57,099 nucleotides of DNA from an uncultured Parabacteroides sp. (GTDB taxonomy: Bacteria > Bacteroidota > Bacteroidia > Bacteroidales > Tannerellaceae). The translations under genes were made by a program, and so were the position numbers. Positions 19,201 to 32,900 of the stretch are shown here, piece by piece (the first letter of the stretch is position 1; each line of letters opens with the position of its first letter). The notes below the pieces were generated by a model that was given only the letters and a program-made list of their open reading frames with translations, was not told the origin of the DNA and did no database searches. The DNA lies in assembly GCA_949295065.1 (NCBI GenBank), contig CASFJQ010000014.1, positions 1 through 57,099 on the forward strand. The letters run 5' to 3'.

Positions 19201-22200
19201 ATTCCTTATGACCGAACAAAACATCGGCTTTAAGCAACTGCTCTTCTTGTTTTGCCTTTTCCTCGGATATACGCAAATTCAACGAAACAAGACTTTCTTC
19301 TAGAGATTTTATCTCCTGAGTATTTACATTTATCTTATTATCATACTCAAGTATATTTTTCTGCAAATCGGCAAATTTCTTCCTCAAATCTGCTGCATTT
19401 TTCTCAACACTTCGATATTCGCTTTTACGCTTTTCCAAAGCAGAAATTGATTCTGTAATTCCGGCAATTGCAGATGCCAGTTCAAGCATTTTCACAGCCT
19501 GTGCAGGCAAAGCGTACGGATGCTCCAGACTTCCGCACACCGGACAAGGTTTTCCCTCTGTCAAATTCTCACGTAATTTCTTTATATCACCCGTAGTTGC
19601 AAAAGAAGCCTGCTCAACAAGCAATTTTTCTCGGGCAGCCATCTTTTCCTTGATTTCACGGTCTAATTCGTCCGGATTATTTTTATGCAAAATATCTTCA
19701 AGTTCTGATATACGTTTTTCAACAGCCACACAGCTTTGCTGCTCTTTCTCCTTCTTTTCAAGATTTGCAGCAACAAGTTTGCGAGCCTCAATTTCCGCCT
19801 TTTGTTTCCGGTTTATTTCAGCAGACAATTTAGCACAAGTGTCGGAAAAAGCTTTTGCCGATTCCAAATGCACAACCAACAAAGGATATTGCTCGGCAAT
19901 ATTTTGCTTGGATTTATATTTTTCTTTCCATTCATATAATTCACCCAGCAGGCGAGATTTCTCAGTTTCCGTTTTCTTATGCAACAAAAGATGAGCTTCT
20001 CCTTTTTTCAGTTTCTCCGAACAATCACCCAATCTTTTATCTGCCTCTTTTTTAGCCTCTGCAACTGATTTGAGCTGAGCGTCAAGTTCTCGGGCTTTCA
20101 ATATCTGCGGGTGAATAGCTTCAAAATCCTTTTCCAGATTCTCCACTTCTGCAGAAGCAGACTTCACATTTGTATCTAAGGCAATAAGCTTTTCCCTGGA
20201 CAAACGCAATTGCTCTTCCGTCCTGGATTTCGAATCTATCAATTCTTTATGCTGAACATTCAGCCTCGCTTCCTCTTCTTTTAGAGAATTCAAATCCTTT
20301 TCAGCCTTTTCCATTTCGGAAATACGTCCGGCACATTTCTGAAGCTCAGCATTTATTTCATTTATCTGCTCATCTTCCAATATTTCTATACCTTGAATCT
20401 GAGCCTGAACCTTTGCCAGTCTTTCTTCCGCCCGCACATATCCGGCATAAATAGTCTTTGATATACGGGAATAAATTTCTGTTCCGGTCAGTTTCTCAAG
20501 TAATTCAGCCTTGCTGCTCTGCTCAGCTTTAAGGAATGTGGCAAAATCATTCTGAGCAAGAAGAACGGAGCGAGTAAACTGTTCAAACGTAAGTCCGGAG
20601 AGTTCCTCAACACGCTTCAACAATTCGGAAAACTTTCCTTTTTCCTCCTCTTTTCGCGTACAATTATATAATGTATAGGAGGCTTTCTGCAGCTGCCCGT
20701 TAACTTTCCCATATGCACGGCTTATCGACCAACGTGCCCTGTATCTCTCACCATTCAGGGCAATAAATTCAACTTCGGCAAAACCGGAAGCCGTTCCACG
20801 ACGCAAAATAAGTCGCGGGTCGTTCTGCGAAACAGTTTTGTCTGACACATCTCTGAGTGATACACCTCTTTCCTTAGCTTTCTCTACTCGCGGAGTGTTT
20901 GCATATAAAGCAAGACAAACAGCATCCAGCAATGTCGATTTTCCCGAACCTGTCGGTCCTGATATTGAATATAATCCTGCCGAGCGAAGCGGCTCTTCAG
21001 TAAAATCCAAACAAAACTCACCTTCAAGCGAAGCCAGATTCTTTCCTCTTATTATTTCTATTTTCATATCTCCACTTCTTTCATTACATCGTTGAACAAA
21101 GCTGTCAATTCTTCAGACAATTCATTACCGTATTTGGAATAATAAGTACGGCGAAGCAAATCCAAAGGATTCATTTTCTGCAAATCGGCAAAAGTCTGAG
21201 GATTATCTTCTCCCTCTTTTTTATCAACATCGGGATATGTTACGGAAACTGTTGCCAGACGCACAGCCTTGTGCGACAATATTTCCTCAACCCTATAACG
21301 GAACGATGGGTCGGGCTCAGTGAACAGAACACGAACCTCAAGGAAAGGATATTCGGAACTATTATCACCCTCGGCAATCTCAGGCAACAATGACAATTTC
21401 TCTATCACATCCTTAGCCGGCATATGAACAGAAGGAACACGAAGGAGAGAAACTTTCCGAGGTATTTCCAATGATTCCACCGCAACACATTTTCCTCCAT
21501 CCAAAGTTACAGACATCACCCTGTGATGATAATTCTGTTCGGCAAACGACATTGGCAAAGGACTTCCTGCATAACGCACTCTATCTTTCCCACCCACTTT
21601 CTGAGATTTATGAATATGGCCTAAAGCCGTATATGCCACCGCATCCGTGAAGACTGTCGAAGGAACTGCATCTAATCCTCCAACCATTGTCCGCTCGCTC
21701 AAATCGTCGACAGACAATTCCGAGCCGGAAACATACAAATGCCCCATTGCAACCAATGCCTCATCTTCAGCCTTGAGCTCCAAAGCATATTCTATCAAAT
21801 GCCTGTACATACGGCCTATTCCGGCAGCATAAGCATCTCCTTCAACAACTTCTCCCTCATCAGCACGAGGATAATCACCCTGACGGAGATATGGAACAGT
21901 AAGACACAAGGCTTCTCTCTTCCCTTCCTTATTATATAATGGTTGGATAAGCGATTCAAAATCTATTTCTCCTTCCTCATTGCGAGGGACAATTCCAGTT
22001 ACAGAAATATTCATTTCCTCAAGAAGAGGAACAGGCGCCTCCAAGCGAGCCGAAGAATCATGATTACCGGCAATTATCACAATCTGCAACCCATCTACAC
22101 GACGATGAGCCTCACTCAGAAAATTATAAAAACGGCGTTGTGATGCAGCCGAAGGATTTGCCACATCAAATATATCACCGGCAATAAGCAGAACATCGGC

Positions 22201-23889
22201 TTTCTCATTATCAAGCACGTCGAGCAGCCATTCCAGGAAAGCTTCATGCTCAGCCTCACGGTCATAACCGAAGAATTGTTGTCCCAAATGCCAGTCAGAA
22301 GTATGAATTAGTTTTATCATGTCTTGTTGTCTTTACTTACAAAGTTAATCATTATAAAAGCAATTAAGAAAAAAGATGAAGTATTATAAACTTAAAGCGA
22401 TAAGATATTTTCTTAAAACTAAGACTTAGTTTTTATAATCTTAGATTTAGTTTTTATAAACTAAGATTTGATTTTTAAAAACTAAGGTTTAGATTTGAGA
22501 AGATATAGGGAAGTTATAGTTTACAGAGCAGTAATCCTTAAAGGAAAAATAAAAGGAACGAAATACAGATATTCAGTCTTAGAGTTAAACAATACAATAT
22601 TTACTCAGAACCTCTTGTCAAGGAGTCAAGAAACTTGCAGAATTTATTTACCATACAAGATTTTTCAATAACTTTGTTTTATATGAATATAGCAATTTTA
22701 TTAGTAATATATAATTTATAACAAATTGCGATGTTCACAAAAGCAAATTTATAACTACTTATTTTCTGCAAACTAACGATAAATAATGTAATGAAAAAAA
22801 AGACAAAACGTAATTTGATTATTGTAGCTATATTAATAGTATTAATCGGTGCAATAACCGCTTGGTTTGTTTATCCATTTTTACGTTATAGTTCACATAC
22901 ACTTGCCTACCGTTCAACCTTACCGGAAAATGCATGCTATCAATATCCGATTCAATACAGTAAAGAGGGTTGGTTCTTGATTGATTGTGTCATCAACGGC
23001 AAGCATAAAGTTCCTCTCCGCATTGACACGCAAGCAACAAGTCTTATGCGCGAAGATTCTATCCATACGTATGGCGGCGAATACTGGGGAAATCTGCCTA
23101 TTAAAAGCACCAATGCTTATCAGGAAAAAAATTCACCTGAGTTGTATACATTTACTTCCATTTCTTTAGGTGAAGCATGCATCCAAGAACCAATGTTTAA
23201 CTGCATCAATAAGGATAATATAATATACAACGTAATAGATGAAGGCGTTTTCGGAACTGATATGTTGGCTATCGGGACATGGAAATTTGATACAGAAACT
23301 GGCATGATGACACTTTTCCATTCCAATAATAAAGACCTGTTGGCAAAGGAAACTATAGGTATGATTCGTTTCCCTCAAGGACTTCGCGAAGATTCCATTT
23401 CAGTTTATATGGAAGGAATAAATGAAAAAGTATGCTTTACACTCGATTTGGGTTATGCTGGAGTATTAGAAATAAACAACGAACTTGCAGATCAGCTTAA
23501 AACGCACTTCCATTACGAAGAAGAAATCACACAGCACGGAGAAGAATTAACAGATACACTTTCTATTTTCAAAATCCCTGTTACGATTACTGGAACACGG
23601 ATTGATTCTTGCGAGGTTGTGAACAGCCGCATTGTGAATGCCAACTATATCGGAGCCGAATTTATGCACCATTGCAATTTTGTATTACATCATTCTCTTA
23701 ATGAACATGGCAAGCCGAATAAAGATCTCTATTTGAAAGTGAGAGAATAAGCTATATTATATTCCAAGGAAACAACAAATTATTAAAAATAAACCGAAGT
23801 CTTGCAAGGATGATTCCAGAAAACAAAAAAGAGGGTGTATCAAAATTCAGGTACACCCTCTTTCAATTTATTTGCTGGTATTTTATTTT

Positions 23890-23922
<33 letters not shown>

Positions 23923-26900
23923 CGCAGTTCAACGGTTTTCAAGACCGCCGCAATCGACCACTCTGCCATCTCTCCAAAATCCTTAACTTTGTTAACCAAT
24001 CGTTCTCTCTCGATTGCGGTGCAAAGGTAGATATTATTTTTGAATATGCAACAGCTTTCAAGAAAAAAAATCACATTTAAAGCCATATTTTTTTCAATCA
24101 GAAAAATTTCACTATATTTGAAAAACTAAAAACAAAAGGCAATCAATTAATTATTCCAAACAATGAGAAAAATTAGAAACTTATTACTGTTTGCTGTTTC
24201 TTTCCTGGCACTAAGTTGTAGCATGTCTGCCAAAACAGACAATTCAGGAAAAGAAAAGACAACAGTAAACAGCGAAAAGGCAGGTGAAGTCATAGTTTTA
24301 AACAAAGCCGACTTTCTTACTAAAGTTTTCAATTATGAAAAAAGTCCGAACCAATGGGTTTATGAAGGGGACAAACCATGCATCATAGATTTCTATGCAG
24401 ACTGGTGCGGACCATGCAAGGCTGTAGCTCCGATTCTTAAAGAATTGGCTTCACAATACAAGAATGATATCGTTATCTATAAAATAAATGTTGATAACGA
24501 GCAGGAACTTGCTGCTGTTTTCGGAGTAAGAAGTATCCCGACTATTTTATTTGTTCCAAAAGAAGGAAAGCCTATGCTCTCGCAAGGAGCTCTACCTAAA
24601 GAAGAATTTGTCAAGCAGATAGATGAATTCCTGCTCAATAAAAAATAAGACAGTCATCCGCTTTGTTTCTAAGAACTCAAGTGGATAAAACACCTAGACA
24701 CAGAATTCCCAGAGAAAACATTCTGCCGACAAAAAGTTCTCTGAGACTTCTGTGTCTTTGTATTTCAAAGAATCATTACAATCAGCCTACTAAAAATGAA
24801 CTTTATCAACAAAGAAAATGCAATTACCAAGATGAATAGTCTTGGTTCAATAAAACTACCTTTTATTTTCATCATTGACTATCTGCAAAAAAATATAATT
24901 GTTGAGGAAATCGAGTGCGTTGACAGCTCTTCTATATTATATGATTTAAACGGATTATCCAACTTAGAAGCAAAACATACTCCTTCAACAAATTACGAAA
25001 TTGAGATTTTTCCTCAGAGTATTGAGGATTATGAGAAATCTTTCAACATTGTTAAAGAGAACATCAATAAAGGTAATTCTTATCTCGTAAATCTCACATG
25101 CTCCACTCCTATCAATATAAACTTACAGTTGAATGAGTTGTTTTTCCATACGAAAGCATTATACAAGCTTATGCTGAAAGACAGATTCATCATTTTCTCT
25201 CCTGAAACATTTATCAGGATAAAAAACGGATATGTTTATTCTTATCCGATGAAAGGAACTATTGATGCTTCGCTCCCCAATGCCGAATCCATAATAATGA
25301 ACGACCCGAAGGAAGCTGCCGAGCATGCCACTATAGTTGATTTAATCAGAAATGATTTAAGCATAATCGCTTCTCATGTTTCGGTTCCAAAATACAGATA
25401 TATTGACCGAATACAGACAAATAAAGGTGTTCTTCTTCAGGTTAGTTCCGAAGTGCGGGGAAAATTGCAGGAGAATTGGCAGAGCAATATCGGCTCACTC
25501 CTGTTTTCTCTTCTTCCTGCCGGCTCAATCTCCGGTGCGCCAAAAAAGAAAACCCAAGAAATAATTGCTGAAGCTGAAACATACAACAGAGGATTTTATA
25601 CAGGGATTATGGGATATTTCGACGGAGAAAATCTCGACAGCTCCGTTATGATTCGTTTCATAGAGAAAGACGGAGATAAATTCTTCTTCAAAAGCGGTGG
25701 TGGAATTACATCACGAAGCGAATTAAACAGTGAATACAATGAAATGATACAGAAAATATATGTGCCGATTTATTGAAACTATAAGAATAGAGAATGGTGC
25801 CGTAAAAAATCTCAAATTCCATGAAAAGAGAATGCACGACACTATGAAGTATTTTTATCCGGAATGCACTGTTCCAGATTTATCTTCTATAATTGAATTT
25901 CCGGATAAATATAAAGATCGCACAAGATGCAGGATTCTTTATGGCAAGAACATCGAGAAAGTGGAATATTTCCCATACCAAATCAGAAAGGTAGAATATC
26001 TGCAAGCTGTTGAATGTAACAGCATTGACTACAGCTATAAGTATGAAGACAGAAATAATCTAAACAGACTTTATGACTTGCGTGGTGAATGCGATGATGT
26101 ATTAATTATTAGAAACGGTCTTATTACGGATACTTCCATTGCTAACGTAGCATTATTGAACTACTACGGGAAATGGGAAACTCCAACTACACCTTTATTG
26201 AAAGGAACTATGCGCTCTTATTTGCTGGAAAGTGGATTTATTGAAGAAAATGAAATAGAATTCTCCTCAATACATTCTTACTGTAAAATCTGCCTTTTCA
26301 ACGCAATGATTCCTTTCGGTGAAGTTGTACTTTCTACTGAGGCAATTTCGGCATCTTCAATACGAAGCGAATAAGGGAAACAAAAATACGTCCGTAACGT
26401 TCCAACTTTATATCGCCTACACCGCGAATCATTCCGAACTCGGCAAGAGTCACCGGTTTATGGGCAACCATTTCATATAAAGAATCGTCCGAGAAAATAT
26501 GGTATGCCAGCTTATGTTCTCGTTCTGCCAATTGCTTACGCAGTTGCATAAGTGCATCCAACAGTGACTCATCAACTGGAACAGACTGCTTTGGACGAAT
26601 TGGTGTAGCTTTATATCCCGAAGATGACTGACTTGACTCAACTACACGTTCGCGATAACGTGCCAACTGAGCTGTTTCTTTACCGAAAAGCACGTTTCTG
26701 CCGCTTTCAGTAGATTTCAGCGTATAATTGGACATAGGATTAATCTCGATATAGCCCAGCTGTATCATCTGATAGATATATTCTTTCCACACTTTGAAAG
26801 GCAAATCTCGTCCGGCACCGTATGTTTTCAACATATTATAGCCTTTAGATATAATCTCGGCGCGGGACGAGCCTCTAAGAATATCTATAAGCATATTCAT

Positions 26901-29900
26901 ACCGACCTGTTCGCCAGTACGAATCATTCCGCTCAAAGCTTTCTGCACAAGAATGCTGCCATCGAAACGGACAGGAGGATTCTTACATACATCACAATTT
27001 CCGCAATCTTCCTTCGATTCCTCACCGAAATAGCTCAACAACACACGGCGGCGGCAAACATCTGCTTCACAATAGCGGCGCATCCATTCCAACTTATCGG
27101 AATTGACTTCTTTCTGTCCGCTTTCCTCAACGAACTGGCGTAGCAGAATCAAATCGCCTACGGAATAGAACAGCAAAGTATCTGCCGGTGCTCCATCACG
27201 ACCGGAACGGCCAATTTCCTGATAATAATTCTCGATGCTTCCGGGCATGTTATAATGTATAACCCAGCGGACATTACTCTTGTCTATTCCCATACCGAAA
27301 GCAACAGTCGCGCAGATAACATTCACCCTGTCGGAAATGAAATCATTCTGTGCCTGCTCTCGAACATCATGCGGAAGTCCGGCATGATAAGGAATTGCAT
27401 CAATATTATACATCGAAAGCTCATCAGAAAGCATCTCCGTGTCACTGCGTTTCTGGCAATACACAATTCCGCTTTGCTTCGGATGACGGCGGATAAAACG
27501 GACTATTGCCTGGATTTTCTCTTTCTTGTTCAATCCTTTTTCAACGGTAAGAGAAAGATTAGGACGGTCGAACGATGAAATGAAAATTCCCGGCTCATGC
27601 AAATTCAGCTGCTTTATTATATCCGTGCGTGTCACCTTATCAGCTGTTGCAGTCAGAGCAACAACCGGAACATTCGGGAAACGCTCTTTCAATATGGCAA
27701 GCTGAGTATATTCCGGACGGAAATCGTGTCCCCAATGCGAAACACAATGCGCCTCATCAATGGCGATAAGCGAAACATTCAGGCTCGGAAGGAACCAATC
27801 TGCCTCAGCCTTCACTCTCTCAGGCGAGATGTAGAGTAGTTTCAGTCTTCCCTGACGTGCCAACTGCTTCACTTGCTGTTGTTCTGCTTCTGGCATCATA
27901 CTGTTGAGCGAAGCAGCCGGAATACCATTGTTTACCAAACCTTCCACCTGATCTTTCATCAACGCTATAAGAGGAGACACAACAATAGTCACACCCGGAA
28001 GATATATTGCAGGAAGCTGAAAACAAATAGATTTTCCACCGCCGGTCGGCATCAGCACCAGCGCGTCTTTCTTCTCTAAAAGATGTTTTATTATGTCTGC
28101 CTGCAAAGGGCGAAAAGAAGTGTATCCAAAGAATTGTTTGAGTAAAGACAGTAATCTGTTCATTTCCGTAAGCCGGTTAGTTTTTTTGTTCAGCAGGCAA
28201 AAGTAGTGATAAATTTTGAAAACAGCCCTGAAAGGACATAACGATAAGAGTTTCGTCCTTTCAGGGCTTTCAGTTTAATCAAAATATTCTGTAAATTACA
28301 GGTTCTTTATTTTCCTGAATTACGGATATAATTCACAATCCAAGCGCCAACTTCCTTGGTTCCATATTTTTCTCCACCTTCAACCTGGATTTCAGGAGTG
28401 CGGACACAAGCATCAAGAGAAGCATCTACGGCACGGCGAATCAAAGCTCCTTCTTCCTTGCAATCGAAATATTCGAACAACATTGCTACAGAAAGAATCT
28501 GAGCCAATGGATTTGCAATATTCAAGCCTTTAGCCTGTGGCCATGAACCGTGAATCGGTTCGAACACCGGAGTGCTTTCGCCTGTTGAAGCAGAAGGAAG
28601 CAAGCCCATTGAACCACTGATACATGAACCTTCGTCTGTCAATATATCGCCGAATGTATTTTCTGTTACCATAACATCAAAGAATGTCGGTTCCTGAATC
28701 ATTCTCATAGCAGCATTATCAACAAACATGTAATCTGTCTGCACTTCCGGATATTGAGGAGCCATTTCCTGAGCAATCTGTCTCCAAAGGCGAGATGAAG
28801 CAAGAACATTTGCCTTGTCAACAACTGTAAGATGTTTGCGGCGTTTCATAGCATATTCAAAACCTACACGAAGAATTCTCTCGATTTCAGGACGAGTATA
28901 ATAGTTTGTATCATACGCCTTGTCATTATCCTGATATTTTTCTCCGAAATACATACCTCCGGTAAGTTCGCGGATGCAAAGGAAATCTGCACCTTCAACC
29001 AACTCTGCACGCAACGGAGATTTGTGAAGAAGACACTTGAATGTCTGTACAGGACGGATATTAGCAAACAAGCCTAATTTCTTGCGCATAGCAAGTAATC
29101 CCTGTTCCGGACGTACCTTCGCTGTCGGATCATTGTCATATTTCGGGTCACCAACAGAAGAGAACAAAACGGCATCTGCATTTTTACAGATTTCATAAGT
29201 TTCATCTGGGAAAGGATTTCCTACCGCATCGATTGCCGCTGCTCCGCAAAGAGCATAATCATATTTTACTTCATGTCCGAATTTTTCACATACGGCTGTC
29301 ATCACATCGACGCCTTGAACTGATATTTCCGGACCGATTCCGTCACCGGCCAGGACTGCTATTTTAAATTGCATGGTATATTTTAAGTTTTTTAGTTTGT
29401 TAGTTTTTAAGTTTATTAGTTGACGGGACAAAAGGGATCAGATATTACTTATCTGATTACAAGTTTGCCTAGTCCAAATGTTTTACAATTTTCAATATCG
29501 CATATATTATTCCCGAGATTAAAGCTGCGGCAACTACATGTATAAGAAGATTTCCCTCTCTTAGCTCCATCCAAGGACCAAACCTTGCAACCAAGCATAT
29601 AAGAACAAGAGATATTATGAATAATAATATGTATATCTTCATATAAATATGATTTATGGTTCGCAAGTAAGATAAAGAAGGAACAAGTTAACAAGAGAAC
29701 AAGGCTACAGAAAACAAGTAACTTCTTCTTGACTACTTGACTTCTTAACTCCTTGACTCCTTAACTTATCAACTCCTTCCCCTCACTGCTCAATCTTATT
29801 CAACATCTTCACCGTTGCCTTAATTGCCGCTTCAGTCTGGTCGGCATCCAAACCTCTGGTCTTGAAGTCAACTCCGGCATAGTTCCACGATATTACTGTC

Positions 29901-32900
29901 TGGACGAAAGCATCTGTACGTCCGCCGGGAGGAATTGACACAGAATAGTTCGTAAGCATTGGGAACGGACGGCCTAGGTCAGAATATATTTTTCTCAATG
30001 CACGTACGAAAGCATCATACTGTCCGTCACCGGTTGCAGATTCCTGATAAGATTCACCATAGAACTCGAGCTTCACTGTTGCAACAGGTTTTAATCCCTG
30101 AGTAAGAGAAAGTGAATAATTCAGAATCTTAATCTTCGAAGATTCCTGCATATTGTCGTGATGCAGAACATCGGCGATGATATATGGCAAATCCTCCTGA
30201 GTAACGACTTCCTTCTTGTCGCCCAACTCAATGATACGCTCAGTCACTTTACGCATTGAAGCCTCATCAAGGTCGATACCAAGAGATTCGAGATTCTTGC
30301 GGATATTAGCTTTACCGGAAGTCTTACCCAAAGCATACTCACGCACTCTGCCGAAGCGTTCCGGCAAAAGAGCATTGCAATAAAGATTGTTCTTGCTGTC
30401 GCCATCGGCATGAACTCCGGCACATTGAGTGAAAACATATTCTCCAACAATCGGTTTGTTTCCCGGAATATGGATTCCTGAATATGTTTCTACGATATGA
30501 CTGACACGTGTTATTTTTTCTTCGCGCAACGATGTTTCTCCTTTGAGCTGATCCTTCATCACAGCAAGAACACTTCCGAGTGGAGCATTACCTGCTCTTT
30601 CGCCCAAACCGTTAACAGTTGTATGTATGCCTTTCACTCCTGCTTTGACAGCCGAATAAACATTAGCCACTGCAAGGTCATAATCGTTATGTGCATGAAA
30701 GTCGAAATGAATATCCGGATATTTATCAACCATCATCTTACAGTAATTGTAAGTATTTTCCGGATTCAGAATACCCAAAGTGTCCGGGAGCATAAATCTC
30801 TGCACCGGCATATCCTTGAGTGAATCCATAAAGTTAAATACATACTCAGGTGATGCCTGAATTCCGTTCGACCAATCCTCAAGATAGAGATTCACCTTCA
30901 TATTACGTGAAACAGCATCAGAAATATTTCTCTTGATGTCGGCAATATGCTCAGCAGGAGTTTTACGCAACTGCTCCGTTACATGCTTATATGAACCTTT
31001 ACACAAAAGATTCATCACCTTGCAACCGGCAGACTCAATCCATTCTACGGAAACACCGCCGTCAACGAAGCCCAATACTTCAAGCCTGTCCAGAAAGCCC
31101 GCACGCTCAGCCCAATGAGCTATTTTCCGGACAGCCTCAAACTCTCCATCCGAAACACGTGCCGAAGCTATCTCAAGCCTGTCAACATTCATCTCGCTCA
31201 ACAACACCTGGGCAATGCCAAGCTTTTCGTGTGCCGCAAATGAAACACCCGAAGTCTGCTCGCCATCGCGAAGTGTCGTATCCATTATCTCTATCATAAG
31301 CAATATATTTTTTATGATTGCCTTTTTTCGTATTCTTCTATCTTGTCCTTATTTGAAACAAGAAAATCAATGTCATCCAAACCATTCATCAGACAATGCT
31401 TCTTATAAGCATTGATTTCAAATTTCTCGCTTTTTCCTGTAGCTGTGTTTGTTATTGTCTGCTCAGGAAGATTCACCACAACTTCTGTTTTAGGATTAGC
31501 AGCAATTGTATCGAACAATTCCTGAAGGAAAGCTTCGCTAACCACAACAGGCAACACAAAGTTGTTCAATTCATTATTCTTGTGAATGTCAGCGAAAAAG
31601 CTTGATACAACTACACGGAAACCATAACCTGCAATTGCCCATGCAGCATGTTCACGGCTCGAGCCACAACCGAAATTCTTTCCTGCAACAAGAATCTGTC
31701 CGCTATATTTCGGATTGTTAAGAACGAATGATTCATTAAGGCTGCCGTCGGCATTGTAGCGCCAGTCACGGAAAAGGTTATCACCAAAACCTTCCTTGTC
31801 TGTAGCCTTCAGGAAGCGTGCCGGTATTATCTGGTCTGTGTCCACATTTTCCAAAGGTAGAGGAACACATGTGCTTGTAAATATATCGAATTTTTGTTTC
31901 ATAACTAAACTATATTAAAATCCTCAGAAGAAAAATCATGATAAAACCTGCCGTCTGAAGCTGTGAAACGCAATACGCAGTAATCCGGGTCGGTAACTCC
32001 TCCTTTATAATACAAGTCGTCACCATCCTGCCAAATCATCTCTTTCGAGGCGGCATCGGTCAACACTTCCATTACACCCCTCAGCATTACACCACGGAAA
32101 AAGCGACTGTCACAAAAATAAATGCTAGCTTTCCCATTTTCGAGATATTGGGAAACACGCAGAGAATGCATATTCGTAGTAAAATAAAACACACGAATTC
32201 CTTCCCTTTTACGAGGAGCCAGCATTGCTTTTATATTAGGGAAGCCATCTTTATCCACAGAACCTATAAAAGCAATCTTGTGCCTTTCAATAAGCGCGCC
32301 AATTGTTTTCTCCTGATTTTTCATACTAAGTTAATTATTCTTATTCATTACATTAAATCCCGAGGGTCAGTAATCACCCCAGTCACAGCTGCAGCAGCTG
32401 CCGTAAGCGGACTTGCCAACAATGTGCGTGCGCCCGGACCCTGACGGCCTTCAAAGTTACGGTTACTTGTTGACACTGAATATTTTCCTGCAGGAATCTT
32501 ATCGTCATTCATAGCCAGACAAGCAGAACATCCCGGCTGACGGATTTCGAAACCAGCTTCTTCAAGGACTTTGTCCAAGCCTTCCTCACGAATCTGTGCA
32601 TCAACCATCCATGAACCTGGAACCAGCCATGCAATGATGTTGTCAGCTTTGCGGCGTCCTTTCACTATCGAAGCAAAAGCTCTGAAGTCCTCGATACGTC
32701 CGTTTGTGCAAGCACCAAGGAATACATAATCAACCGGCTTGCCCAAAAGTTTCTCTCCCGCGCTGAATCCCATATACTGAAGAGATTTGTCGAACGAACC
32801 TTTTTCTACCTCGTTCATTCCTTCTGTTGTAGGAATTGTATCCGAAACTGCAATTCCCATACCCGGATTTGTTCCGTATGTAATCATCGGCTGAATATCT